Positions 33,903 to 43,045 of a stretch of 64,000 nucleotides of DNA are shown here, in pieces. The DNA comes from Hymenobacter sediminis. GTDB taxonomy: Bacteria; Bacteroidota; Bacteroidia; Cytophagales; Hymenobacteraceae. Position numbers and translations under genes: made by a program. The notes under the pieces were generated by a model. The model worked only from the letters and a program-made list of their open reading frames with translations. It did no database searches and had not been told where the DNA came from. Each line of letters begins with the position of its first letter. Within the stretch, counting starts at the first letter, position 1. Location: positions 62,001 to 126,000 of the forward strand of contig NZ_QKNS01000006.1 of NCBI RefSeq assembly GCF_003231285.1. The letters run 5' to 3'.

Positions 33903-36206
33903 CTACTCTGTCTGTAGCACTGACTTCGGCCGGTCGGCGGGGGCCACGCCCCAAGTGGGGCTAGGGGTAGGGCCCATCTGGAACGTGAGCGTGCCGCCCT
34001 GCAGTAGGTCCTGGTGCGTGATATAGGACTTGGTGTAGGCTTTGCCGTTCAGCGTAATGGCCTGAATATATTTGTTTTTGGCGCTGTTGTTTTTGGCCTC
34101 AATGGACAGCGTTTTGCCGCCCGCCAGCTGGATAGTGGCCTGCTTGACGGCCGGGCTGCCAAACACGTAGGCGCCGTTGGCCGGGTTTAACGGGTAGAAC
34201 CCTAGAGTGGAAAAGACGTGCCACGCCGACATCTGGCCAACATCTTCGTTGCCAATAATACCATCGGGTTTGGCCGTGTAGAAGTTATCGGTGATGAACC
34301 GGACCTTTTCGGCAGTTTTCCAGGGCTGGCCCACGTAGTTGTACAGATAGGTTATGTGGTGGCCGGGCTCGTTGCCATGAGCGTACATGCCTATCAGGCC
34401 CGAAATATCGGGGGATGCTTCTTCGCCCATGTTGCCCTTTACCAGAAACAGCGAATCCAGCTTCTGGCTGAACCGCTGCTCGCCTCCTAGCATACTAATC
34501 AGGCCCTCCACGTCCTGCGGTACCAGCCAGGTGTACTGCCAGGCGTTGCCCTCGGTGAAGTCGCTTTTCATATGCACTGATTTGAAGGGGTCGAAGGGCG
34601 TGCGCCACTCATTCTGCCCTACGCGCCCGCGCATGAAGCCCGCCTGCTTATCAAAGTAATTCTGGTAGTACTTGGCGCGCTTACTGAAATAGGCGTAGTC
34701 GTCGGTTTTACCCATCTTTTTGGCCATCTGTGCGACGCACCAGTCATCAATAGCGTATTCCAGACCTTTTGACACGCTTTCTACCTCACTGTTGGCCGGA
34801 ATAAAGCCTAGCTCTTTCACGGCCTTTAGCCCGAACTCGTCGCCCATGGCAGTGGCTTTTACGGCCTCATAGGCTAGGGCGGCGTCAAAACCCTGAAAGC
34901 CCTTAAAGTAGGCGTCAACGACAACGGGCACGGCGCTGTAGCCTACCATGCAGTTGGTTTCGTTGCCCATCAGGTGCCACACGGGCAGCTTGCCCTGCTG
35001 CTGATAGATGGCCAGCATAGAGCTAACCATATCGTTAACGCGCTTAGGCTGCAGGATGGTGAACAGCGGGTGCGCCGCCCGGTAAGTATCCCAGAGGGAG
35101 AAGGTAGTCAGGTTCGTGAAGCCTGGGTTTTTATGCACCTGCTTGTCGGTACCCCGGTAGTCGCCGTTATGGTCGTTGAACACCGAGGGCGCAATCATGG
35201 TATGGTACAGGCCCGTGTAGAAGGTCTTCAGGCGGGTTGCATCGGCCTTGATCCGGACTTTCTGCAACTCCTGGTTCCAGGCAGCGTCAGCCTGCGCCAC
35301 TACTTTCTCAAAGTTCCAGTGAGGAATTTCAGCCTGGATGTTCGCCTGAGCCCCTGCAGTGCTCACGGGGGAGATGCCCACTTTCAGCTTCACTTTTTCG
35401 CCGGCCTGCGTGGCGAAGGATACCACGCCCTTGATGCGGTTGCCGGTAGTGGCAGGGGTAGTGTTGCCGAGCGTATCCAGCACCTGCACACTGGTGAAAT
35501 TGCGAATGGGTTTCGAGAATACGGCCGCGAAGTAGAGGCGCTGATCCACGGCCCAGCCCTTGGAGTTGCGGTACCCAACCAAGGTGCTGTCGTTTAGCTG
35601 CTCAATGTGCGTATCAGTAGCCAGGTCCCAGCCGATGCCCTGCTGCAAATCGAAAATCAGGTGCGAAGCGTCGGATTTTGGAAAAGTGTACTGGTGAAAG
35701 CCTACCCGCTCAGTGGCCGTCAACTCAGCCCGGATGTCGTAGCGCTTCAGGCGCACAGCGTAGTAGCCGGGCCGGGCCTGTTCTTCCTTGTGTGAAAAAA
35801 GCGAAACAAAGCCTCGTTCGGGATTCTTGACCCGGCCTTCGGTGACGCGCACTACCCCGGTAGTGGGCATCACCGCCACGTCGCCCAGGTCGCCGATGCC
35901 GGTGCCGCTCAGGTGAGTGTGCGCAAAGCCGACAATGGTAGAATCAGAATAATGGTACCCGGAGCACCAGTCCCAGCCTTCCGTAATGTTTACCGGCCCG
36001 AGCTGGACGGCTCCAAACGGCACGTTGGCCCCCAGAAATACATGGCCATGAAAGCTGGTACCAATGTAGGGGTCTACGTGATGCGTGAGGCTAGCGCTCC
36101 GACTCTTGGTCATTAGTGTCTGGGTACTGGTGCAAGCAGCCAAAGCGGCCATACCACAAACCAGAGCGGGTAGAACACGAATGAGTCGGGGGGTACTGTG
36201 CTTCAT
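33903..36206 (-). CDS. Alpha-mannosidase, GH92 lipoprotein
   Basis: 767 residues with a lipobox ('AALAACTST'). The family start 'VDPYIGTSFHGHVFLGANVPFGAVQLGP' is followed by 'HTHLSGTGIGD', 'FSLWDTYRAAHPLFTI', 'GNEPGHHITYLYNYVGQPWKT' and 'IGNEDVGQMSAWHVFSTLGFYP', all hallmarks of Ca-dependent exo-alpha-mannosidases acting on N-glycan or mannan linkages. Length is normal. Probably surface or periplasmic. It stands alone and shares no transcript with the chitin locus. Confidence 0.94.
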   Translation of the reverse strand: MKHSTPRLIRVLPALVCGMAALAACTSTQTLMTKSRSASLTHHVDPYIGTSFHGHVFLGANVPFGAVQLGPVNITEGWDWCSGYHYSDSTIVGFAHTHLSGTGIGDLGDVAVMPTTGVVRVTEGRVKNPERGFVSLFSHKEEQARPGYYAVRLKRYDIRAELTATERVGFHQYTFPKSDASHLIFDLQQGIGWDLATDTHIEQLNDSTLVGYRNSKGWAVDQRLYFAAVFSKPIRNFTSVQVLDTLGNTTPATTGNRIKGVVSFATQAGEKVKLKVGISPVSTAGAQANIQAEIPHWNFEKVVAQADAAWNQELQKVRIKADATRLKTFYTGLYHTMIAPSVFNDHNGDYRGTDKQVHKNPGFTNLTTFSLWDTYRAAHPLFTILQPKRVNDMVSSMLAIYQQQGKLPVWHLMGNETNCMVGYSAVPVVVDAYFKGFQGFDAALAYEAVKATAMGDEFGLKAVKELGFIPANSEVESVSKGLEYAIDDWCVAQMAKKMGKTDDYAYFSKRAKYYQNYFDKQAGFMRGRVGQNEWRTPFDPFKSVHMKSDFTEGNAWQYTWLVPQDVEGLISMLGGEQRFSQKLDSLFLVKGNMGEEASPDISGLIGMYAHGNEPGHHITYLYNYVGQPWKTAEKVRFITDNFYTAKPDGIIGNEDVGQMSAWHVFSTLGFYPLNPANGAYVFGSPAVKQATIQLAGGKTLSIEAKNNSAKNKYIQAITLNGKAYTKSYITHQDLLQGGTLTFQMGPTPSPTWGVAPADRPKSVLQTE

Positions 36207-36486
36207 AAGAAGGGTTCGTAATACTGAGTCCTACATTACTGGTTATGTACAGGGGCAAATAGCAGAATTCGTAAGTAATACTGGCTTCTACTTATAAGGA
36301 AATATGTATAAACCCTTCATTTCGACTACTGCCTAGGGGGTTGAGGGGTAAAGTACGCGCCTCCTCCCAGCAAATGCAGCCAGATTCATCATCCCGCAGG
36401 GGGTAGGCCATTCTGACCTCAGCTATGCTGGTTAGGTTAGCCAGCATCCTGCCTAGTGCCAAAGCCAGCCTAGCTACGTGGTGCTA

Positions 36487-38763
36487 TTACAGCACTGGGA
36501 AATAGGCGTGAAAGGTAGTGCCCTCGCCTGGTTGGCTCTGGACTTCAATTCGTCCACCGATATTTTCGAGCATTTTCTTCACCATGTACAGCCCGATACC
36601 TGTGCCCTCCACATGCGTGTGCAGGCGCTGGAACATGCCAAATACCTTTGCGTCGCCCTGCGTGAGGTCCAGCCCCAGGCCGTTGTCTTGCACAGCCAGC
36701 ACCTGGTAGCTGCCTTTAGGCTGGCAGCTGATCCGTATTTGGGGCGTGCGGTTGGGGTGGCGGTATTTCAGGGCGTTGCTGAGCAGGTTGTAAACCACTG
36801 AGCGCAAGTTTTTTTCTGAGATGGTAAGCCACACCTGCTCGGGTATAGTAATAGTAACCTGGGCATCGGTTTGCGTGATTAACGGGGCGAGGTCCAGCAG
36901 TACCTCGTGCACGACGGGGGCTACCTGGACCGGCGTGGCGGGCTGCCCGTACTCTTGCTGCAGGCGTGAAATATCTGTGAGGTGCCCGATGGTGCGGCTG
37001 AAGCGGTCAACGGCATCTTGCATCAGGCCCAGCACCGTCGGCACCTGGTCTACGTAGGCCGTTGCGGGCAGTTCCCGCTGTAGGGCCAGCAACAACCCCT
37101 CAATGTTGGCAATAGGCGCCCGCAAATCGTGCGAGGCTGTGTAAATGAAGTTGTCGAGGTCGGTGTTGGCGCGTTGGAGTTGCTCATTGAAAGCCTGAAG
37201 CTGAGAGGTAGCCTGCTTGCGCTCCGTAATGTCGAGCACAAACGCTACGTACTCTTCCTCACTCAAGCGCTTGCCCGCAAACAAGCCCCACCAGCGCGTA
37301 CCATCGGGGCGCTGGCACTGCTGCTCGTAGGGCGTACTCTGACCGTGGGCCAGTAATTCTTGCTGCGCCTGACGCGTCATGGCGAGGAACTCCGGGGGCG
37401 TCAGCGCATCCCAGTGCACATGGCCCTGCGGAAATGCGGCGGGCACGTAGCCGCTCAGCCGCTGGAAGGCCTGGTTGGCCGCGTGAATGCGGCCGGCTGA
37501 GTCGAAGAAAATAACGCCTACCGTTTCAATGGAAAAGGCCTGTCGTAGCCGTTCCTCTGAGCGGCGCAGGGCTTCCTCGCTGTTCTTGCGGGCCGTGATG
37601 TCACGGAAAAACACCGATAGGCTACCCGCCGTCCCGGGATAGATGCTGACATCGATCCAGGTGCCTAGCCGTGGAGAGACAATTTCATATTGCGCGGGCT
37701 GGCCGGTTTGCTGTACTTGGTAGTGTAGGCTGTAAGATTCGCTGCCGACCGCCGCCGGGAACTCTGTCCAGTAGTGGCACCCTAGCAACTCGTCCCGGTC
37801 GCGCCCCCAGAGCCGGGCTGCCCGTTGGTTGACATAGGTGAAGTTAAAGTCGGCATCCAGCGCGTAAAAGGCATCCGTCGTACTTTCCAGAATGTCGACC
37901 GTACGGGCATGCGCGGCCCGTAGCGCTTCCTCGGCCCGCTTGCGGTCAGTGATGTCGGTGGTCGTACTCACGACGCCATCGCCCAAGCGCACCACCGATT
38001 GCTCAAACCAGCCATTGTATTGCTCGTGGCGATACTCCTGTTCGTAGACTTGGGGCTGGCCGTTTTCCACTACCTGCACAAAACGCGCGAAAATACCAGT
38101 TGCTACTACCCCTGGGTTGAGGGCCAATAGCCGTTGACCCACCAAGTCGGTATTGTACTGAGCCGCCGCTTGCTTATTGACCAAGGTCCAGCGGAAATCC
38201 ACGATGCGGCCCGCTTCATCACGCACGGCATCAAACACCTGAATAATAGCCATCGAGCTATCGATGGTTGCTCGCACCAACTGGTTGGCATGAGCCTGGG
38301 CCGCCTGTTCGCGGCGCTGACTTTCCCCTAGCTGAGCCTGAGCCTGCTGCTGTTCGGTGACGTTGACCACGCGGTGTAGCAGGTGGCTAATCCGACCCTC
38401 AGCGTCGAAGATGGGTGTGTTGGTGGGCAGCCAGTAGCGCTCCAGAAACTGCCCGGGCTGCTGTGAGTCGGGCACGTCGTAGTGCTGCAAGTCCATCTGA
38501 TGGGGCAGTCCGGTAGCCAGGACCCGCTCCAGCGACGCCCGCAGGTTGCGTACCCCGTGCGCCTGTTGCGCTTGGGGGTTATCAGGAAAGGCGTCAAAGA
38601 GATAGCACCCCAGCAGCTGAGCGCGCTCTGTTTGTGTTTCTGCCAAGTAGCCATTGCTTACCTCTTCAATGATGTATTCAGGAGAGAGTAGGAGGTAGGC
38701 GCTGGGTAAGGCATGAAAGACAGCAAGCAGTGTCAGACTGTCAAGTGGGGCAGCAGGGGACAT
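36487..38763 (-). CDS. Multi-PAS sensor histidine kinase
   Basis: 758 residues from the ATG at 38763; a longer frame is rejected. Four PAS-type domains (about 15-137, 168-275, 287-393, 403-515) precede a HisKA with phospho-acceptor H545 ('YTASHDLRAPIANIEG') and a HATPase_c ('NLLSNALKYRHP', 'DNGLGLD', 'GTGIGLYMVKKMLENIGG'). There is no membrane segment, so it is cytoplasmic. No response regulator is encoded nearby. Similar to the kinase at 46955 in the kinase core. Confidence 0.92.
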   Translation of the reverse strand: MSPAAPLDSLTLLAVFHALPSAYLLLSPEYIIEEVSNGYLAETQTERAQLLGCYLFDAFPDNPQAQQAHGVRNLRASLERVLATGLPHQMDLQHYDVPDSQQPGQFLERYWLPTNTPIFDAEGRISHLLHRVVNVTEQQQAQAQLGESQRREQAAQAHANQLVRATIDSSMAIIQVFDAVRDEAGRIVDFRWTLVNKQAAAQYNTDLVGQRLLALNPGVVATGIFARFVQVVENGQPQVYEQEYRHEQYNGWFEQSVVRLGDGVVSTTTDITDRKRAEEALRAAHARTVDILESTTDAFYALDADFNFTYVNQRAARLWGRDRDELLGCHYWTEFPAAVGSESYSLHYQVQQTGQPAQYEIVSPRLGTWIDVSIYPGTAGSLSVFFRDITARKNSEEALRRSEERLRQAFSIETVGVIFFDSAGRIHAANQAFQRLSGYVPAAFPQGHVHWDALTPPEFLAMTRQAQQELLAHGQSTPYEQQCQRPDGTRWWGLFAGKRLSEEEYVAFVLDITERKQATSQLQAFNEQLQRANTDLDNFIYTASHDLRAPIANIEGLLLALQRELPATAYVDQVPTVLGLMQDAVDRFSRTIGHLTDISRLQQEYGQPATPVQVAPVVHEVLLDLAPLITQTDAQVTITIPEQVWLTISEKNLRSVVYNLLSNALKYRHPNRTPQIRISCQPKGSYQVLAVQDNGLGLDLTQGDAKVFGMFQRLHTHVEGTGIGLYMVKKMLENIGGRIEVQSQPGEGTTFHAYFPVL

Positions 38764-39196
38764 AGGAGCAGGCAAAAAGGAAGCGGGGTGGCTGGTGGAG
38801 CTCCGAAAATGAGCTAGCCCTGAGAGTGCATACCCCAAAGGTCCGGCGAAAAGTTCAGATGCTTTAACTCGTCGCTTCTTTTCAGTTCAGAGAATGCGAA
38901 TCTACGGCTAGGTAATATCCCTTCACGCCCTAGCCAAGACGTAGAGCAAGAAGCATAGCCTTCTTCCTGCCCAGAGGCAACTTGGCTTTAATCGAGCACA
39001 TTCAGTGGGCATGCATTAGCGCGCTCTACGGTTCCATAATGCCCCTTTACCGAGCCTGTGCAGTCGGGAAATGTAAAGTCAACTACGAATAGGCAGGATC
39101 TAATACCAACGCTAATCAATACTTATCGTTGAGTGCTATTAGCCCCTAGCATTGGGCGCTGGTTTACTAAGTATCCACTGCTGCCTGTTCCGATTC
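38764..39196. other. Intergenic region before the efflux operon
   Basis: 433 bases between the divergent kinase and tolC-like genes. I found no gene, long hairpin or clear operator. AT-rich patches near 39090-39140 may hold the efflux-operon promoter. Confidence 0.4.
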
Positions 39197-40960
39197 ATGA
39201 ATGTGATTGCCAACCCCAGATACCGAAGTATTTCTTCCGTAACTGGGCTGTGTCTGTTAATGCTCATCGTTTCAGAAGTGAGGGCCCAAGGCTCTCAGCC
39301 AGCTACGGCTCCCGGCAACGCCCAACCGCAAAGCGGAAGCCAGCAGGGATTTGGAGGGCCCCCAGCCGGCCAGCAACAGCAGCAAGAATTGCAGCGTCGG
39401 CGCCAGCAGATGCAGCAAACCAACCAGCAGCAATCAACGGAACAATCACCTACTGCCCAACCCCGCCTACCTGCTTCTTCAAACTCAGGCGGTGCAACAG
39501 GGCAGCGCAGCACTGGAGGCCAAGGCGCACCCCCAACTTCAGGCCGAAGTGAGGCTGGTTCCCTCGGTGAGCCGAGGGGGGCCACCACGCCGCGGGCTCC
39601 GGTAGGCGGTAGCTTGCGTAGCCCGAGCAGCCTAGGGGTACAAACAGGTGCGGCCCGCGTAGTAGCGGTAGCTCCAGAACAGCTAAACTTAGCTGAAGCC
39701 ATTGCCATTGGCCTGGAAAATAACTTAACTACCCTGCTTGCTGCTGAGCGCGCTGAAGAAGCCCGGGCATTGCAACAGCAAGTGCGCTCTTTCCTACTAC
39801 CCAATATCACGGGCACTGCCTACCAGCAAAACCGCACGCTCAACCTGGCGGCGCAAGGGCTAGGCGGAGGCGGTGGAGAGGAAATGAGCGGCGGCGGTAT
39901 GGGTGGGGGCGCTGCTCCCATTCCTTCCTTTGTGGGTCCCTTCAATACATTTGATGCCCGGCTTAACTTCTCCCAGACTATTCTCAACCTGGCCGCGCTG
40001 CGCGAATACAAAAGCAGCAAATCGGCCGTGCAAGTTGCCGATCTGACCGCTCAGCTTGCCCGTGAGCAAGTAGCTACGTTTGTGGCATTAGCCTACCTTA
40101 CTGCACAGCGCAGCAACCTGGAAGTGCAGGCTGCCCGCGCTGATTACCAACTGGCTACCTCCTTGCAAGAGCTTGCCCTGAAGCAGCGTCGCGCCGGGGT
40201 AGCCAATGGCATTGATCTAGTACGCGCCGAATCCCGGGCAGCGCAAGAGCGCCTGCGCGTGGTGCAGGCCGAAGCCAACGCCGAGCAAACCCGCCTCGAC
40301 CTGGAGCGCGCTATTGGCTTACCCCAAGGAAGTGCTACCCACCTTACGGACACCTTAACCATTCGAGCCGACGCCCTACCCTCGGTAGAAGCCGCTGTGC
40401 AACAAGCTTTGGCTTCACGTCTAGATACCCGCATTGCGGAGGAAACCATTGAGCAGCGGGCCCTTGACCGCAAAGCCCGCGCTGCCGCTCGCTACCCCAT
40501 CGTAAATGCTGTCGGTGACTATGGCCAATCAGCGAATACTCCTTTCCGAAATGACCGCGCTACCCGCACATATGGGGTACAGCTGAGCGTGCCGGTATTT
40601 GATGGCGGCTACACCCGCGGCCGAATCAACGCAGCGCTGAGTCGGCAGAGGCAAGCTGAATGGGAATTGGGTAATAGCCGCGGGCAGGTGGAGCAAGACG
40701 TGCGTACGGCCTTGGTTGGTTGGCGCCTAGGAGCCGAGCAAGTTCGGGCCAGTGAAGAACAGTTTCGCTTGGCTACCCGCGAGCTGGAACTTGCCACGCA
40801 ACGCTTTCGGGCCGGGGTGGCCGACAACACGGAAGTGCTGGAGGCGCAAGCCGGCCTAGCCAATGCCCGGGCCCTACGGGTGCAGGCGCTGGCCCAGTAC
40901 GGTGCGGCACGGCTCAATTTTGCGGCAGCTACCGGCACCGCCCAGTCTTTTCGGCTTTAA
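39197..40960 (+). CDS. TolC-family outer-membrane efflux protein
   Basis: 587 residues from the ATG at 39197, with a signal peptide ('GLCLLMLIVSEVRAQ'). Residues about 35-150 are an odd low-complexity segment rich in Gln, Pro, Gly and Ser ('GQQQQQELQRRRQQMQQ'), then comes the TolC repeat ('LNLAEAIAIGLENNL', 'RAGVANGIDLVRAES', 'RYPIVNAVGDYGQ', 'RFRAGVADNTEVLEAQ'). It provides the outer-membrane channel of the efflux system whose HlyD and MFS parts follow. A Gly-rich patch ('GGGGGEEMSGGGMGGG') sits in an extracellular-loop position. Confidence 0.9.
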   Translation: MNVIANPRYRSISSVTGLCLLMLIVSEVRAQGSQPATAPGNAQPQSGSQQGFGGPPAGQQQQQELQRRRQQMQQTNQQQSTEQSPTAQPRLPASSNSGGATGQRSTGGQGAPPTSGRSEAGSLGEPRGATTPRAPVGGSLRSPSSLGVQTGAARVVAVAPEQLNLAEAIAIGLENNLTTLLAAERAEEARALQQQVRSFLLPNITGTAYQQNRTLNLAAQGLGGGGGEEMSGGGMGGGAAPIPSFVGPFNTFDARLNFSQTILNLAALREYKSSKSAVQVADLTAQLAREQVATFVALAYLTAQRSNLEVQAARADYQLATSLQELALKQRRAGVANGIDLVRAESRAAQERLRVVQAEANAEQTRLDLERAIGLPQGSATHLTDTLTIRADALPSVEAAVQQALASRLDTRIAEETIEQRALDRKARAAARYPIVNAVGDYGQSANTPFRNDRATRTYGVQLSVPVFDGGYTRGRINAALSRQRQAEWELGNSRGQVEQDVRTALVGWRLGAEQVRASEEQFRLATRELELATQRFRAGVADNTEVLEAQAGLANARALRVQALAQYGAARLNFAAATGTAQSFRL

Positions 40961-41060
40961 CAGCAAGTAGAAAGTAGGCTTACTGTTCGGCTGCCTTCAG
41001 CCGCCCCCACGTACGAAAGCAAGGAAGCCGCTAACCACACTCTCCTTATCTATCCGCCCA

Positions 41061-42362
41061 ATGGCACACTCTACAACCCAACCCGCGGCCCGGCGGCAAC
41101 TGGCTGACCCTTCCGACGCTCCGGATGTCAGAGCCCGAGGGCGCCGAGTGGAGCAGCATCCCGACGATGCACCCGATGAAACTACCCAAACACCCATTTA
41201 CAAGCGGCCATGGTTTGTAATTGGAGCTCTGCTATTGCTACTGGCGGCCTTGTTTTTTGGCATTCGCTACTATTTGCACGCCCGCGCCCACGAGTCCACG
41301 GACAATGCTTTTATTGAAGGTGACGCCGTGCGGGTAAGCTCCCGGACGGCGGGCACCGTCTACCGCGTGTATGTGCGCGACAACCAGCAGGTGCAGGCAG
41401 GTACTTTACTGCTGGAACTGGACCCGCGGGACTACCAAGCTCGCCTCGATCAAGCCCAAGCAGCCGTGGGTAGTGCCCAGGCCCAGCGGGAAGCATCGGC
41501 GCGAGCCGCCACGGCGCGGCGGAGCGTAATTGATCAGCAGCGCGCCCAACTTGCCGCTGCCATTGCCTCTTCGGAGCAGGCCCAAGCCGAAGAGCGGGCC
41601 GCTCAAGCCCAAGCGTCTCGTGATGCCCGCGATGAGCAGCGTTATGCCGAGCTCTACAAAACCGATGCCGTGTCGCGCCAGCGCTACGACCAAGCCTTAA
41701 CGGCAGCCCATACTACGGCAGCCCAAGCAGATGCTGCCCGCAAGCGCACCCAAACCGCGCGGGCGCAAGAGGGGCAGGCCCGTGCCGGCGTAACCCAAGC
41801 CGAAAACGACTACCGCCAAGCCGCCGAGCAAATTAGCGTGGCCCAGGCTCAAATTGCCGAAGCTCAGGCCGCTGCTGCTCAGGCTCAGTTGCAGCTATCG
41901 TACACCAAAATTTACGCCACCGAAACCGGGCGCGTCACGCGCAAGGCCGTGGACGAGGGGCAGACTGTGGCAGTGGGCCAGCAGCTCATGGCCCTCACTT
42001 ATGGCCAGTTATGGGTGACGGCCAATTTCAAGGAAACCCAGTTAGAAAAGATGCGGGCCGGGCAACCTGTGGAGCTAGAAGTAGATGCCTACCCTGGTGA
42101 AACCTTTCGGGGAAGGGTAGAAAGCTTTCAGCGGGGCACCGGAGCGCGTTTCAGCCTGCTACCCGCTGAAAATGCCACCGGCAACTACGTGAAAGTAGTG
42201 CAGCGCATCCCCGTAAAAATTGTCTTCGATGGGCAGCCTAACCTGCACCTGCTCGCTCCGGGTATGTCGGTGGTGCCGGAAGTGGATATCAGCGCGGAAC
42301 CTGCGGAGAAGCCTGTCGCGCCTCGAAACGGCACTGTCCCCTCGCGTTCGAATGGACAGTAA
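41061..42362 (+). CDS. HlyD/EmrA-type membrane fusion protein
   Basis: 433 residues: a cytoplasmic N-terminus, a single membrane segment (about 52-71), the biotinyl-lipoyl half ('STDNAFIEGDAVRVSSRTAGTV'), a long Ala/Gln-rich coiled hairpin (about 130-280), then 'YTKIYATETGRVTRKAVDEGQ' and 'WVTANFKETQLEKMRAGQPVELEVDAYPG' region. This is the EmrA adaptor joining an MFS pump to TolC. It lies 100 bases after the TolC gene, and the next gene starts 52 bases after its stop. Confidence 0.92.
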   Translation: MAHSTTQPAARRQLADPSDAPDVRARGRRVEQHPDDAPDETTQTPIYKRPWFVIGALLLLLAALFFGIRYYLHARAHESTDNAFIEGDAVRVSSRTAGTVYRVYVRDNQQVQAGTLLLELDPRDYQARLDQAQAAVGSAQAQREASARAATARRSVIDQQRAQLAAAIASSEQAQAEERAAQAQASRDARDEQRYAELYKTDAVSRQRYDQALTAAHTTAAQADAARKRTQTARAQEGQARAGVTQAENDYRQAAEQISVAQAQIAEAQAAAAQAQLQLSYTKIYATETGRVTRKAVDEGQTVAVGQQLMALTYGQLWVTANFKETQLEKMRAGQPVELEVDAYPGETFRGRVESFQRGTGARFSLLPAENATGNYVKVVQRIPVKIVFDGQPNLHLLAPGMSVVPEVDISAEPAEKPVAPRNGTVPSRSNGQ

Positions 42363-42414
42363 CGCCTGGTGGCGTCAAGCAACCGGCGTTTTACCTACTC
42401 TGATTATATCTTAT

Positions 42415-43023
42415 ATGGAGACCCAACCCAAAGTAACGGAGCAGTGGCAGGCGAATCTGAATGAGTTCTTCGCCACGGTAGACCGTGAAAATCAGGCATT
42501 CAGTCACAATCTGACCCGGCAAGGTACTTTTTATACGGACGTCGCGCGCCCGGCTTTGGAAGCGGCTGCTCAGGCCCTGCACCAGCATGGGCGCACCTGC
42601 GAAACCGGCCTCGATCAAAACCGCATCTACCTGATAGTACACCGTCCGGAAGGGCCCGTAGAGTTCCAGTATGCGGTGGTGGCCGAAGCCCGCGTGGAAA
42701 CCGTGACGCCCTATATCCACTGTTGGTTTGAAGAAAACGAGCTGGATGACAAACCGGCTAACAACACTGAAGATGAACAGGATGCCGATAAGGATGGTCA
42801 GGAGCAGGAATCACAAGATGAACCAGACAGTGATGAAGCGCAGGGCGACCAGAAGGACGATAAAAAACCAACCCGCACTAAAACTATCGAGCTACTGAGT
42901 ACCTGGACCGAAGGCCGCGAAATCGAGAGTGTGACCCGCGAAGAAATCCTGGCCGACTTCGTGGCCCACTACCAGGAAGCCGTAACGCGGCTGCGCACCC
43001 ACCTGCATATTAGGCCGCAATAG
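42415..43023 (+). CDS. Unknown protein with acidic insert, inside the efflux operon
   Basis: 202 residues from the ATG at 42415. I do not recognise a family. Residues 1-105 look folded ('EFQYAVVAEARVETVTPYIHCWF'), 106-150 form a very acidic Asp/Glu/Gln stretch, and 155-202 is helical ('SVTREEILADFVAHYQEAV'). No signal peptide or membrane helix, so it is probably cytoplasmic. It lies 52 bases after emrA and 22 before emrB, an unusual place for an extra gene in this kind of operon. It might act as a pump accessory, but this is inference. Confidence 0.75.
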   Translation: METQPKVTEQWQANLNEFFATVDRENQAFSHNLTRQGTFYTDVARPALEAAAQALHQHGRTCETGLDQNRIYLIVHRPEGPVEFQYAVVAEARVETVTPYIHCWFEENELDDKPANNTEDEQDADKDGQEQESQDEPDSDEAQGDQKDDKKPTRTKTIELLSTWTEGREIESVTREEILADFVAHYQEAVTRLRTHLHIRPQ

Positions 43024-43045
43024 CAGCCTCCCTGATGTTCACGTC

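Noticed and set aside
39197..39680. Possible repeat array in the Gln-rich TolC region
   Set aside because: The codons are irregular and no fixed repeat unit is visible; low-complexity protein coding explains it.
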